Numbered from the stretch's first letter, positions 22,620 through 33,410 are shown. The stretch: 64,000 bases of DNA from Halisarca cf. caerulea (GCA_963170055.1 CAUJGJ010000444.1:5735118-5799117), one strand, 5' to 3'. Notes: generated from the sequence alone by a model not told the origin. Numbers and translations: made by a program.

Positions 22620-23096
22620 CGTTTGGTGTAAATAATCTCCTTTGGCTAGTGATTTCCGCTAAGATCATTGACCTCTTGTAGTAAATATACGCCTCCAGGC
22701 TTTTGAAAGCTTTGAGCTTCTCCTTCGAAAATTCACCAGGGGTTTTGATTAAATAGGAATACAGGTCGGGATATTCCACCGGCGGCCATCTGGAAATGTC
22801 ATCGATCCACTGGTCAGCCGCGAATTGGTATGGGTCTAACCTGTCTACGCAGTCTTCGCTTCAATCTCCGACTCGATTACAAACGCACAAAAGTTTCTGA
22901 AGGTAACGATCTCGAGCGATTTTGACAAAGTCTCAACGTACTTCTTACTCATGATTTCAGCAGTTGACCACCAAAATGGCGGATAGCAACGGTTACCATG
23001 TATTCGGCGCGGGGTCAAAGGTCAACTGAACTCGTCTATAGAACGTCAGCATAGTCAGCAGACTCACGTGGAAGAACTTAAGGTGTGAGAAACGAC

Positions 23097-24085
23097 ATGG
23101 CAACCGAAGCAGCGACTTTCCTGTGCAGTTCTTGTATCAGAGGTTATCACGTATACCAGAGTGTGTGGAGTTTGGAAGAGGGAGAGAACCTTGTGTGCAA
23201 GCGGGAGATGAGTAATCCACGCGATAGTTATGCTGTCGTTTGTCTAAAAGAAGAACAGACTGTAGGTCACTTGCCACGGAAGATATCGCGTCTCTGTTCC
23301 CTCTTTCTCGGAAGAGGCGGTGGGATTACAGCGACCGTCACAAGAAAAAGGCAACGTTCGATCGATCTTCCCCAAGGAGGACTCGAAATCCCTTGTCGCT
23401 TGACTTTCTCTGGTCCAGAAGAGTCAATCACCAAAGTGAGAAGAATAATGGCAAAGCTCAACCTTATGGAAGGTGATAGTATTTGCACAGAAAAGGAATT
23501 AGAAAATGAGGAAGTTAAGGAAAGTGCTCATTCTACGAGACTCAGTATGGTTTGGGTCTGCACAGGAAGACAGTCACTCACATTTGAAGACAAACAAGTG
23601 ATCTGTACTGGGAAGCGCCTCACAGACAACCACTTGAACTTCAGTCAATGTCTAATACAAGCACAGTTTCCTACCATTGGCGGGCTGACCAACACCCTGA
23701 TGGTAAATAAACCTTGTGCTCACCGGACCCTACAGAATGGGGCTTACAGATCCTTTTCTGTAGGGATGACCACTGGATTGTAGCATCAACTGTAGGTTGT
23801 CCTCTTAACACTGTTAGTGTTTATGATAGTGTTTACAAGGACATTGATGTTGCAACCAAGGGTACTCTTGTACATTTGCTGGGTGTTCCTGAGGAAGATC
23901 TGCACATTAACATGGGCCAGGTAATGCGGCAGGTGGGAGGAGATGACTGTGGTGTCTTTGCTGCAGCAGTGTTGACATCACTAGCTTATGGTCAGAGTGA
24001 GCCGTTTCAGTTCAGACAAATGGACATGAGAGCACACTTCATTGAGTGTTTAGAGAAAGGCGTGCTCTCTCCATTCCTTATGTAG
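23097..24085 (+). pseudogene. HIRAN domain + Ulp1-like (C48) cysteine protease, one frameshift
   Basis: From ATG 23097 the N-terminal ~120 residues form a HIRAN-like domain: IRGYHVYQSVWSLEEGENL, SNPRDSYAV, VGHLPRKISRLCSLFL, and GGLEIPCRLTF. A linker leads to KRLTDNHLNFSQCLIQAQFP, the start of a Ulp1-type protease. A frameshift near 23710 moves the reading into the second frame, which carries the catalytic set: DDHWIVAST (His), SVYDSVY (Asp), then GGDDCGVFAAAV (Cys, with the upstream Gln in MRQVGG). Known Ulp1 proteases cleave SUMO-like conjugates; the target here is unknown. It lies just inside the presumed left end of the pogo element and converges with that transposase, which suggests it is element-encoded. 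Confidence 0.75.
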
Positions 24086-24389
24086 ACTGTACGTACATTT
24101 GATTCAGGATCCATAACACAAAAAATGCATTGCTTTAACAGTATAATCATGGTCATTATTATAACAGTTACTGTAACAGACTAGTGTAGCAGTGTGTTAA
24201 TATACAATTCCTGCACCCTTGAAGCCGTTGATAATAATGTCAGAATGTGACTTAAAGTAGTCAAACATGGCCACGATCCACTGTGCACATAGTGATTTCA
24301 TGGTGCTCAGTTGCATGTCCACAGGCTGGAGTTCATCTACTGATGCACCCTCCTCCAGTTGTTGGAGGATTTGAGTTGCATACCACTCT

Positions 24390-27342
24390 CAGGGGCGTAG
24401 CGAGGGGGGTTTCAGAGCTTTCTGGAAACCCCCTCAGAAAGTTTAGGCTGAGAAAAAACTTTATTAAGACTGAATTGAGAGGCTGACACTAACCTCAAGT
24501 TACAAGGTTACTAAATGAACTGAAGAATATCCAAACAATCACAGTCTACTTCTCTTAGTTGCAAAAGGTTCAGTTCTTATCATGCTATATCAAAAATCCA
24601 AAAGAAATTAGCCCAGTATTGTAAATCCTAGGGAAACAACTCTGGCAGCCATTTTTATGATGTCATTATGACGTTTTAATATGGCTTCAGCGCGGAAAAG
24701 ACCTGGCCCTTTAGATTCTTTCTTAAGGGCTAAGAGAAGGTAAATTTCTATGGTTTATATTCACAAGGCCCTTATTTTGACTAAGTACATGCTTTGCATA
24801 TCTACTCAGCCTAGAGAAAGTTGTTTCTGATCATGAAGATGAGAATTCTCAAACTCAATGTCACAGTTTAGCTTGTAATATTTCATCTGAAACAGATGTG
24901 GAGGATGCCTCTTCAAGTGAGGATCCGGATCTCCAACAGGAAAGTGTACCTCTGAATATGATATTGGCTGCTGAGCAAACTATAGATACTTGCAGTCACA
25001 GTGAAATATCGCTCCCTAGAGATTGTGAAGTGCTCCTTTACAGGGACCTGTCTGAAGTTCAGAAATTGGAGATTATTCTTGGCTTTTCTCAATTTAATCC
25101 ACCACATACAAATTTCCGACAAAAGCTGAGTATGGAAAAAACCGCTGCTTCCAATGGCAATATCTGCAAGAGTATAAGTGGCTAGGGTATTCTATTAAGC
25201 TGGATGGTTGTTTGTGCCTTCCGTGTTGCTTGTTTGGTGGTTCAGGTATAGGCTCAGTTCAATCTTTCACTGCACATGCATATAGCAACTGGACTACACT
25301 GAACAAAAAAGTGAAACTGCATTCTATGTCACCTACACATTGTAAAAATGTTGAAGCAATGAAAATGTTTCAAGATATTCACTCAGGCAAGCAAGTAGCA
25401 ATTGATACATCACTTAATAAGCAGAGGCAGGAGATATATATCCTCAACTGTAAGCGACTGGATGCCATAATTGATTGCGTTGTTTTATGTGGGTGTCAAA
25501 ATATTGCTTTTAGAGGACACAAGGATGCCAATTCGCAAGCTGACAGCCACAATAAAGGTAACTTCAAAGCAATATTGGAATTCCGAGCCAAGGGTGATCA
25601 ACTACTCCAAAAACACCTTACTGAGGGACAAAGAAATGCTAAGTACACAAGTCCTGAGACGCAGAATGAAATAATATCTACCTGTAAATCATTAATACTG
25701 AACAAAATGTCTGCTGATGTGAAGGAGAATTGTATGTATTCAATCATATGCAATGAGTGTAGTGATGCATCTAACAAAGAGCAGCTGTCTCTATCCATCA
25801 GTTATGTTAGAAACGACCAGGTGCATGAGTCTTTCATGGGATTTTACGAGTTAGCTGAAGGGGTGACAGGCAAGGCAATAGCTTGTGCAATTGAGGCTGC
25901 ACTAGAAGAGTGCAACTTAGATCCCCTGCATATTCGGGGTCAGTCTTATGATGGAGCATCTAATATGGCCGGAAAGTACAAGGGCTGTGCTAGAATATTT
26001 CAGCAGAAGTACCCGCTAGCAGCTTATTCACACTGTTGCTCACATGTTCTGAACTTAGTAGTCGTTGGCTCATGTCGCTTAGTACAGGTTTAAAATATGT
26101 TTGGCACATTGGACAAGGTTTACAAATTCTTTGCTAATCATCCAAAACGGCAGTATGCTCTTAGTGAGTTATCACATGATTCATCAAGCAAACTGAAATC
26201 ATTGTGCCAAACGAGATGGTTGCAGCGTATAGATGCTTTTCATGTTTTCATGGACATGTTTCCAGCAATCATCAAAACATTTGATAGTATTGTTGCCAAT
26301 GGATCTGAATGGTCTCGAGATGCTGTACTTGATACAGGTGCCTTGATGAAGTGTATGCTTAATTTTGAATTCATTCTTGCACTACATACCATTGAGCGAT
26401 ACATCTCCTATACTGAAGGATTAACAAGATTATTACAGGCAAGAGCCATTGATCTTATTCAGGCAGTTCAGCATGTCACTACTTTGAAGCAAGTGCTAAC
26501 TGATGCACGTACAGATGTTGAGAATCACTTCCACATTATTTTTGACCAGGCATCGAGGCATGCAGCTGAGTATGATGTGCAAGTGAAAACACCACGTAGG
26601 TGTAGTGTACAAGCCACTCATGACAAACAACTACCACAAAATGCTGAAGAATACTATAGAGCATCATTGACCATCCCATTCTTAGACTATATGGTCACTG
26701 AAATTGAGGATAGATTTGATTCACATTCAGTTATGGCAATGAAGTGCTTGGGCATCATTCCATCATGCTTTCACGTAAAAGACAGAGCCAGTGACAAAGA
26801 AATGTTAGATTTCTTTCGTGAACATATCCCTCATGTATCTACTTTTGAGGCTGAACTAAAGCTTTGGTATGAACAATTCAAAGGAAGAGAGCCATCCGAG
26901 CTTCCAGACACCCCTCAAGCTTCTCTCAGATACGCACACTCCATGGCATTTCCAACTATTCGAAAAATCCTTATACAAATCATGGTTTTACCTGTTACTA
27001 CATGTGAAGCCGAGCGTAGTTTTAGTGCACTTCGCAGAATTAAAACTTATTTACGATCGACCATGTCACAGGAAAGGCTGAGTGGATTGGCTCTCCTTAA
27101 TGTGCACCAATCAGCCAATTTACCCAGTACAGAAGCCATCAGATGTGAATTTTTAAAGAAAAATCGAAGAATAATGGAGCAAAGACTGATTTAACTTTGT
27201 GATGTTGAAGTGACCTGCTTTTAGTTATTATTATTATTGGATTTGTGCTGTGATTGATCTAATTTGTTTCATTATATTTCCTATTTTTCACTATAATGCT
27301 TGTGCTGGAAACCCCCTCTCTGAAATCCTGGCTACACCCCTG
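24390..27342 (+). mobile_element. hAT DNA transposon 2 with 5-bp target duplication ACTCT
   Basis: The left end is CAGGGGCGTAGCGAGG (24390) and the reverse-strand right end CAGGGGTGTAGCCAGG (27342), matching at 14 of 16. ACTCT lies outside both ends (24385-24389, 27343-27347). The element is inside the pogo transposase gene and has one decayed gene. Confidence 0.9.
24681..27194 (+). pseudogene. hAT transposase 2 (ZMYM1/DUF4371 type), frameshift and one stop
   Basis: Exon 1 (24681-24739) encodes MASARKRPGPLDSFLR, the KRxxxLDxF-type start common in this family. The donor GTAAAT and acceptor at 24809 join in phase. The frame shifts near 25125 and continues through a TTF-like finger (LCLPCCLFGG, KNVEAM), QNIAFRGH, a CNECSDASNKEQLS segment with the first catalytic-type Asp, IRGQSYDGASNM and YSHCCSHVLNLVV. 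A TAA at 26091-26093 stands in frame directly before MFGTLDKVYKFF. The C-terminal hATC segment is TTCEAERSFSALRRIKTYLR (27000-27060). One shift and one stop make it recently dead. Confidence 0.85.
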
Positions 27343-28770
27343 ACTCTCAAAATTTTGACTTTAGGAAGTCTTTGGCTGCTTTATTCACGCTTACATCAAG
27401 GGGTTGCAAACAGTCAGTGCAGTTGGGTGGAACGAGAACAACATCAAAGTGATGTTGCCTTAACTTTGCCATTACGTCTTCAGTAATCTGTCCCCTGAAT
27501 TCATCATATATAACTAAAGCATGGTGATCTTCTGGGAGTCCCAGCTCTTTCTTCTTATCTTCTACATAGGGGACAATAATCTTGTCAATGTATTCCAACA
27601 TTGTCTCCTCATTAGACCAGTGGGTGGATGTGTGGGTAATGTGCCAGTCGGATGGAAATGAGTAGTCTGGATGGCTCCTTTTCGTTTTACCCTGATACAC
27701 TAATTGAATGGGGAGAAAATCTCCACTCATTGTTGCAGCAAATAATCCTGTAATTTGACGTTTGTCATTGAGTCCACCTATTTCAATCTTCTTTGTTCCC
27801 TTTTTCTCCATTGTCCACTTTGAAGCAGGGACATAGCTTAGTGCCATATGGTCCCAGTTCAGAACCAACTGCGGTGGAATCTCCTCAAAATCCACGTTAA
27901 TTTGGATTTGCTCAAGAAATGTTGTACGCAACTCATCCAAGTTCATTGGTAGAATTCGAGTCTTGGTGCCACCTTTCCTCTTCACAAATCCTATCTGACG
28001 CAATAGGCTCTGAGCCCAACTACTTGTAAGAGCAACAGGCCCACCGTACTCCTGGAGCGAAGTTCGCTTTGTCTTACTGACAATGCCAGTAGCAGTTGCA
28101 ATAGCAATGGAGGTGGTCACAGGAGCACTGTTTGCTCGCAGGACCTTTATGTATGACTGCACATGGGAGTCAATTGTCTCACCTAACAGCAATGGGCGAC
28201 CACGCTTCTTCGGGGGGAGACTTGTTATAGCTTCACTGTCCAGGTTGCTGCTTGGTGAGCGCTTTTTTCTGAGCTCTTGGTAATAATTCTTCTTGATTGA
28301 ACATACTGTACTCTCGTTCAGTGGCCTGTCCAATTCCTTCGAGAATTTCCTCACAGCTGCAGCATTCCCATTCTCGCTCGCGTACTTACCAATCTGCGCT
28401 CGCTGCTCATCAGTTAGTCGACCGTACGGTCCCTGAGTCCGCGTCTTGGTGCTGGGATCTTGACGTTTCGAATTCTCCACCGACAAGACTTCAAGGTTCG
28501 CTTGCCGAATAGCAGTTGGTGGGATATCAGCAGAAAGAGGACCATTGGGATCTGAAAGATGGCTTTTCACCGGTTTGAGGTAACGCAATAGTGCCATAAT
28601 GGTAGTTTAAGAGAGCAACAGCAAGAACAAAATAAAACGACTAGAAAGCCCGCCAATGATGGGGTAGTACACGTGACAAAATTATTCGCGAGTACAATTT
28701 TTTCGCGGACAGGGAACGAGCCGCGAACATAGCAAAAATTTATCTCACGCGAAAGTAAATACCTCTATGG

Positions 28771-28982
28771 TATATATATATGTCAACAACATGGCGGACG
28801 CGAAGTTGGTACATAATCTTTCAGCTATACTTCTTCTATGCTTCTGATTTTATCAGCGAAGAGTCCTTTTGACCAGAAGAGTTCTTCGAAGTATTATTTT
28901 ACTCAATAACGACAATTTCCAAGCGATTTGAGTTTCCAGGGCCATAGGCGGCCCACGAGTTTTTTAAACTCGAATTGCTTGT
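28771..28982 (-). repeat. Partial hairpin-ended repeat, C-type, reverse
   Basis: This is the reverse complement of 36221-36440: it shares TGTCAACAACATGGCGGACGCGAAGTT, the CTTCGAAGTATTATTTTA words and the GGGCC...GGCCC hairpin with AAACTCGAATTGCTTG. It stops where the A-type copy begins. Confidence 0.85.
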
Positions 28983-29021
28983 TATATTGTTTTCATTTGG
29001 ACTTCCGGTGTGCAATGCTCG

Positions 29022-29087
<66 letters not shown>

Positions 29088-29321
29088 GTATATATATATA
29101 TTCGAAGGAAATTCTTATGATAGAGAATTTATATAATGGTAATAGAGAAGTATAAATTAATACTAGAATGAATTATAGGAATTGTTTTCCAAACAATTGT
29201 CCAGTTACAATAAACAGTATGTTCAATGCATGTTCAGCTGTGCACTCACACCTCAATGCTTTGCAAGTGATTCCAGTGTGTGGGGCAGCAGTCCCCACGA
29301 GTTTTTAACTCAAATTACTTG
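28983..29321 (-). repeat. Hairpin-ended non-autonomous repeat, copy B (A-type, reverse)
   Basis: Reverse complement of 6650-7045. It shares ATTGTTTTCATTTGGACTTCCGGTGTG, a long (TA)n tract (about 29027-29100), the CAATTGT palindrome and the GTGGGGCAGCAGTCCCCAC hairpin next to AATTACTTG. It abuts the C-type piece directly. Confidence 0.85.
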
Positions 29322-29389
29322 CTCTAATTGCCTTTAATCCAATATTAGCAGCAACACAATCATTATCTACCCTGGGTTTCCACATTCGA

Positions 29390-30385
29390 GTCCCAATGCT
29401 ACAACCCACAGAGCTCCCACCAGTGAATTCATACATCTATGCTCACCGGGATGAAGTTGATTCATCTAAATCAATTGGATGGTACCTAGCAAAGGTTACA
29501 TCCCTTTCTCCTGACAGTACAGCATCAATCTACTATCGCAAGAGCAGAGCTAGTAAGACCATCAACTTGAAAGAGATCTGCTGGTTTTCAACTCAAGGAA
29601 ATGGAAAATGGTTCTTACCTCCAGGGGGACGACTCAACAATCATCTCCATATCTACCAAGGACCACCAAGAAGCATTGAATGTTGTAGCCAGTTGTTGTG
29701 ATGACCTAGCCCTAACCTGAAACCATCCAAATGTGTATCCTTTGTATACAATGGAAAGAATATGAACAAGACAACTGTTTTCAAAGTGCGTGAAGGGACA
29801 ATAAGGAACATTGCTACAGGTCCAACCAAGTTCCTCGGTCAGATATTAAGTGACACACTCCTTGCTCCACAGCAAAGGCAGCAAGAAAACACCTCCTTGA
29901 TGAATTTACTAGGCAACTGAAGAATCTTGACCAGTCCCCTATCCAAGGAGAATTCAAACTCTGGATCTACAAAAGGTTCATGGTTCTTAGTTTCCATTTC
30001 CACTTTGCTGTCAACAACATCACCGAATCCACCTGCAGAAAGATGTAAGTCATCGCAATGAAGAAGATCAAACAGTGGCTGGGCCTAACAAGAAGTACTA
30101 CAACAGCTATCATCCATAACCCCAATGTGATTGATATCCCATCTATCTCAGAACTCTGCACAAAGGCCAAGCTCGTGTTTCTCTGCCATCAATGTATCAC
30201 AAGACCCTATGATCACTGAGCTTGGATCTTTGCTCACTGATGAATCCTTCCTTATTAGCCGGGGTATCCCAAATGCTTCCATACTGCTCTTGCAGAAAGC
30301 TAGAGATTCTGTAGCATCTACCAGCAAAAGACAGTTATCTAAGCAATGCAAACAGGTTTTCAGGCAACATCGATTGGAAATCTGA
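29390..30385 (+). pseudogene. Non-LTR reverse transcriptase C-terminal fragment
   Basis: The reading needs all three forward frames. Recognisable pieces are LKPSKCVSFVYNGK near 29720, GPTKFLGQIL near 29825, FKLWIYKRFM and SFHFHFAVNNITES near 29955-30030, then IKQWLGLTRSTTTAIIHNPNV and LCTKAKLVF (30060-30180). This series occurs downstream of the catalytic YxDD in RT proteins of LINE type found in cnidarians and sponges. The catalytic motif is missing. The 29396-29701 frame may be part of the same relic, but I recognise no domain in it. Confidence 0.5.
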
Positions 30386-30424
30386 CCACCAAGTTAGAGC
30401 AACTTACTACCATGAACATTCTCA

Positions 30425-31135
30425 GAGGACACACATGACGTTTCTGAAGTGCTTTGGGCATATTTGTGTAGTGTAGGATATAGTTATGCTAAGATCAATA
30501 TTTGGCACTAGCACCATGCAAATTCTCACTGTGGACACACATGATGTTTTCGAAGTGCAGGAGGGTGTATTTCTGTAATGTTGGATATATGGTGGTTTTA
30601 AGACCATGCAATATTTGGCACTAACACCACGCAAAATACCTGTGGATGCACATGAAGTTTTTGAAGTGCCATGGGCATATTTCTGTAATATTTAGCACTA
30701 GTACCACGCACATTCCCAGTAGACACTAATGAAGTTTCTGGAGTTCTATGGGTGTATTTGTGTAATATTGCATATATGGCATTGCTAAGACAAATGTTTA
30801 GTAGTACTAGCACCACGCACATTCTCATGCATTGCAAACATGAAGTTTCTGGAGTGTCGTGGGCATATTTGTGTAATGTTGGATGTGTTGATGCTAAGAC
30901 TAATATTTTACACTAACACAACGCATGATCCTAAAGGACACACATAAAGTTTTTGAAGTGCTGTGGGCGTATTTGTGTAGTGGATATGGTGGTCCTACAA
31001 CCAATATTTGGCACTAGCACCACACACATTCCCAGTGGACACACATGAAGTTTCTGAAGAGCTGTGGGCATATTTGTGTAGTGCTGGATACAGTGGAGCT
31101 AAGACTGATATTTGCCATTAGCACCACCTCAGGCC
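30425..31135. repeat. ~105-bp tandem satellite, about six to seven units
   Basis: Each unit reads roughly: ACACATGAAGTTTCTGAAGTG, a GGGCATATTTGTGTA part, GTTGGATAT, CTAAGACCAATATTTGGCACTAG, then CACCACGCACATTC. Units are diverged. Single diverged units also lie at 55185-55330 and 59640-59725. Confidence 0.85.
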
Positions 31136-31936
31136 CGTTAAGGCCAGGCACACGAAAAATGGCATAATATGAGTGTATTCTATTTTGGTCATTTTTTTCA
31201 TTTATCCAAGTCGTAGATGCACCTCAACCATATTCTTTCAGTAGGGGAAAGACCCTGAAGTAAAGCGCAAGCAGATTGGGTCTAGAAAGCTCACCCAAAC
31301 TAAGCACATTTTCACACTAAAAAACAAAAACCCGCCTATTTCAAACCCCCTATCACGATTAGATTTTTGTACAGAATGTGTTATACCAAAGTGTTCTCTA
31401 ATCTGACAAATCAGCTTCACCCCAAGACTTACCGTTGCTGAGAAATAGTCAAATTCACCCTTAACGGAAGCCACTATTGACAGCGTTTAAGCTTCTCAAA
31501 AGAGTCCGGATAATTCTACAAACAAGCTGAATTCGTCAGAACTCCTACATGAAGGTAAGCTATTGTAATGGCGAGAACTGGAGCCCAGATTAGCTCTATA
31601 ATAGGCGGGTTTGAAGCATTTCCGGTACATTGAGTTCGGTACTTTGTGACCGTCATCTTGAGCTAATTTAATTGGATTCCGCCAGCGTGGCCAGATGTCA
31701 ATATTCTTGAAGGGCCGGGCGGGAACTTTCAGCAGTCTTACGCGGAAAGCTCAGAGAATTCAACTACAGACCGGTAAGCACGATAACCATTGCATGAACG
31801 TACGTTAGCACTCAAAATGACGTAGATATACGTAGCTATTGCAAATTGAATTGAAAGTAAGCAAATAAATAGTCAAATCATAACAAAAGCTAAGGTGCAC
31901 TTCTCTAGTAATACTGTACATAAACAAAGCTACATA
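31136..31936. other. Non-coding; possible 5' exon of the SAP-domain gene
   Basis: No domain seen. A possible first exon ends at the donor after CAACTACAGACCG near 31770 (GTAAGC), upstream of the acceptor at 34980. This link is speculative. Confidence 0.25.
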
Positions 31937-32160
31937 CAGTGCAGTGCATAAAAAAATTGACGATAGCCGAAAACTGTAAACCGCTATTGTCGTTTATCCC
32001 AGCGTTTACCCGCTTGCTCTTTACTGCTGTTTATACGTCAAGCGCAAACCGATAGCGCTTTACCGATAACCGATAACGTTAAACTCTAGCCACTTACGCT
32101 AAAACTTGCACAATCTTTAGTATTTGAGTATTAGACCGTATCAGCGAATACGTGCGAAGA

Positions 32161-33151
32161 ATGAGAATCAGCTATTTCGTGAAGCAGCGCATAATTCAAC
32201 TTTACTATCAGCGCAAGGTCTCTTTTGGACAGCTCTCACATATCCTGCGGCTGGAAGGATTTGACGTTTCCAAGCAGACTATTTGGAACGTAGTCCGCAA
32301 GTACAAGGAACACTCAAGAGGTTGGAAGGATCAGGACGACTTTTCAAGCTTACTGCGGAAGCAATGAAAATAATCGAGGAGCGGATGAAGGAAAACGATG
32401 AAACAACGGCAACACAACTACGAAAGCTGCTGGAGGATAAGGGATTTAGCGTATCCAAGACGACCATTATTCGTGCTAGACAGCGCTTGGGATGGACGTT
32501 TCACGGTAGTCGCTACTGCCAGATGATCAGAGCGAAAAATAAAGAAAGAGGGTTAAGTGGGCTTTAGAGAATGCACAGAACAGTTTTGACTCGGTAGTTT
32601 GGACTGATGAATCCATGATCCAGCTAGAGAACCACAGAGCATTTTGTTATCGAAAGGCAGGACAAGCCCCAAAGCCCAAACCAAAACCCAAGAACCCTTA
32701 CAAAATAATGGTGTGGGCCGGGATTTCAAATAAAGGAGCAACAAACATTTGTTTAATTACTGGCTCTGTAGATAGTCAAGTGTATCAAGACATCATAAGG
32801 ACTCATTATGTTCCCTTTATTGAGAAATATATGCCAGATGGACAGCTTCAACAAGACAATGCTCCATGTCATACGTCAGGCTCAACTAAGAGATTTTTTG
32901 AAGAGAAGGGTATTTCAGTTTTTTCTACGCCACCTGAAAGCCCCAATCTCAACCCAATTGAGAATCTGTGGCATGAGTTGAAGGATTTCTTGAGAACCAC
33001 AGCAAAGCCACAGAACAAGGATGATCTCATAGCTGGAATACAAGAGTTTTGGAAATCTGTTACCCCAGAGAAGTGCAGGAGATATATCTCACATCTCAGA
33101 AAGGTTATACCTCGAGTACTTGAAGTGAATGGTGAATCTACCGGATACTAA
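32161..33151 (+). pseudogene. Tc1/mariner DD34E transposase, two frame breaks
   Basis: ATG 32161 opens an HTH domain (FVKQRIIQLYYQRKVSFGQL, DVSKQTIWNVVRKY). A shift near 32310 leads to the second HTH (AEAMKIIEERMKENDETTATQLRK, VSKTTIIRARQRLGW). Another shift near 32555 leads to the catalytic core: VVWTDESMIQ (Asp), QQDNAPCHTSG (Asp), SPNLNPIENLWHELKD (Glu). The spacing from the second Asp to Glu fits DD34E. The C-terminus (KCRRYISHLRKVIPRVL) looks complete at 33151. Two indels inactivate it. Confidence 0.85.
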
Positions 33152-33410
33152 CTTAGTCATACACTTTATTATAACCTGAAACAATGACATATAATTGCAT
33201 GCATTTATTATGTTTATTAAATTTCAATTTCCTAATTTGCCAGTATGTCTTCATTTTCATCACCAATACTGCAACATGTTAATATTACTCAATTACAGTA
33301 TAATATTACTCAATATTAATAATGTCATGTTAATATATACACGAAATAAAAATATGTACATAATAAACAATAAGACTTTAAAAAAAAACAATGTTAAAGT
33401 GAAACTTTAT

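Larger units (their letters stand above)
19881..22670 (+). mobile_element. Penelope-like retroelement (PLE) with 14-bp target duplication
   Basis: ACCTCTTGTAGTAA occurs immediately outside both ends (19867-19880, 22671-22684). The 5' end is a long inverted repeat (19882-20100). The 3' end (about 22591-22670) repeats one arm of it in direct orientation, the pseudo-LTR arrangement typical of PLEs. The element has a single uninterrupted frame for RT plus GIY-YIG endonuclease. It inserted into an exon of the ISL2EU nuclease gene, so it is the youngest layer of this stack. Confidence 0.9.
18074..22952 (-). pseudogene. ISL2EU accessory nuclease: SWIM finger + YqaJ exonuclease + PHD, split by Penelope insertion
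   Basis: The gene starts at ATG 22952. Exon 1 runs to about 19612 and is cut by the 2.8-kb Penelope element, whose 14-bp target duplication lies in codons for a YYKR segment. Without it, FKSLEAYIYYK continues directly as RYVKLAASAS. A frameshift lies near 22850. A SWIM finger (CTCMTG, GEVCSHV) spans the exon 1/2 junction; exon 2 ends at KK before GTTAGA near 19395, and exon 3 starts at 19300. Exon 3 encodes the YqaJ nuclease: SLWYDHRKGRITAS, GATPDGF (Asp), GLVEIKCPYK (Glu-x-Lys) and YYYQVQGQMAV (Gln). It ends in a PHD finger (CLCNQEEFGTMIACDG, FHFSCVG, WFCDQC), which the copy at 60 kb lacks. The role in transposition is not established. Confidence 0.85.
16216..23038. mobile_element. ISL2EU (IS4EU) DNA transposon, copy 1, with TA target duplication
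   Basis: The left end TAGACGACTTCA (16216) and the reverse-strand right end TAGACGAGTTCA (23038) are near-identical and flanked by TA (16214-16215, 23039-23040). A second inverted pair is internal: the GTTGCTATCCGCCATTTTGGTGGTCAA word at about 16262-16292 and its complement at 22967-22997. Two convergent genes fill it: THAP-DDE transposase (+) and SWIM-YqaJ-PHD nuclease (-). The pairing of an IS4/5-like transposase with a YqaJ-type nuclease is the hallmark of ISL2EU elements. Without the nested Penelope element it would be about 4.0 kb. Confidence 0.85.
24197..28597 (-). pseudogene. pogo/Tigger-type DDE_1 transposase, split by a hAT insertion
   Basis: The first 416 codons run from ATG 28597 to a TGA at 27349-27347. 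They contain an HTH-like N-terminal region (RLTDEQRAQIGKYASENG) and the DDE_1 core: LVLNWDHMAL (Asp), ALVIYDEFRGQ (Asp) and TDCLQPLDVSVNKAAKDFL (Asp). The hAT element follows immediately (TSD ACTCT at 27343-27347). On its far side the frame resumes at 24389: EWYATQILQQL, MKSLCAQWIVAMFDYFKSH, DIIINGFKGAGI, stop 24197. The TGA next to the junction replaces one codon (KSKF-stop-EWYA) and could come from CGA. pogo transposases usually have an Asn-rich second-Asp motif; YDEFRGQ is a variant. Confidence 0.8.
16047..28772. mobile_element. Candidate pogo-type element with HIRAN-Ulp1 gene, carrying nested insertions
   Basis: The left end TACCATATTGGTATTTATATTCGCG (16047 on) and the reverse-strand right end TACCATAGAGGTATTTACTTTCGCG (28772 down) match at about 21 of 25 positions. 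Both continue into four CGCG boxes. Removing the ISL2EU insertion (16216-23038 plus TA) and the hAT insertion (24390-27342 plus 5 bp) leaves about 2.94 kb containing two convergent genes: HIRAN-Ulp1 from about 220 bases inside the left end, and pogo transposase from 175 bases inside the right end. Caution: 16047-16185 could instead be a separate MITE, because CGCGAAAATATAAAT at 16153-16167 can pair with its own start. Confidence 0.55.

Noticed and set aside
30422..30837. Reverse-strand frames over 30.4-30.8 kb
   Set aside because: They follow the ~105-bp satellite and show no domain.
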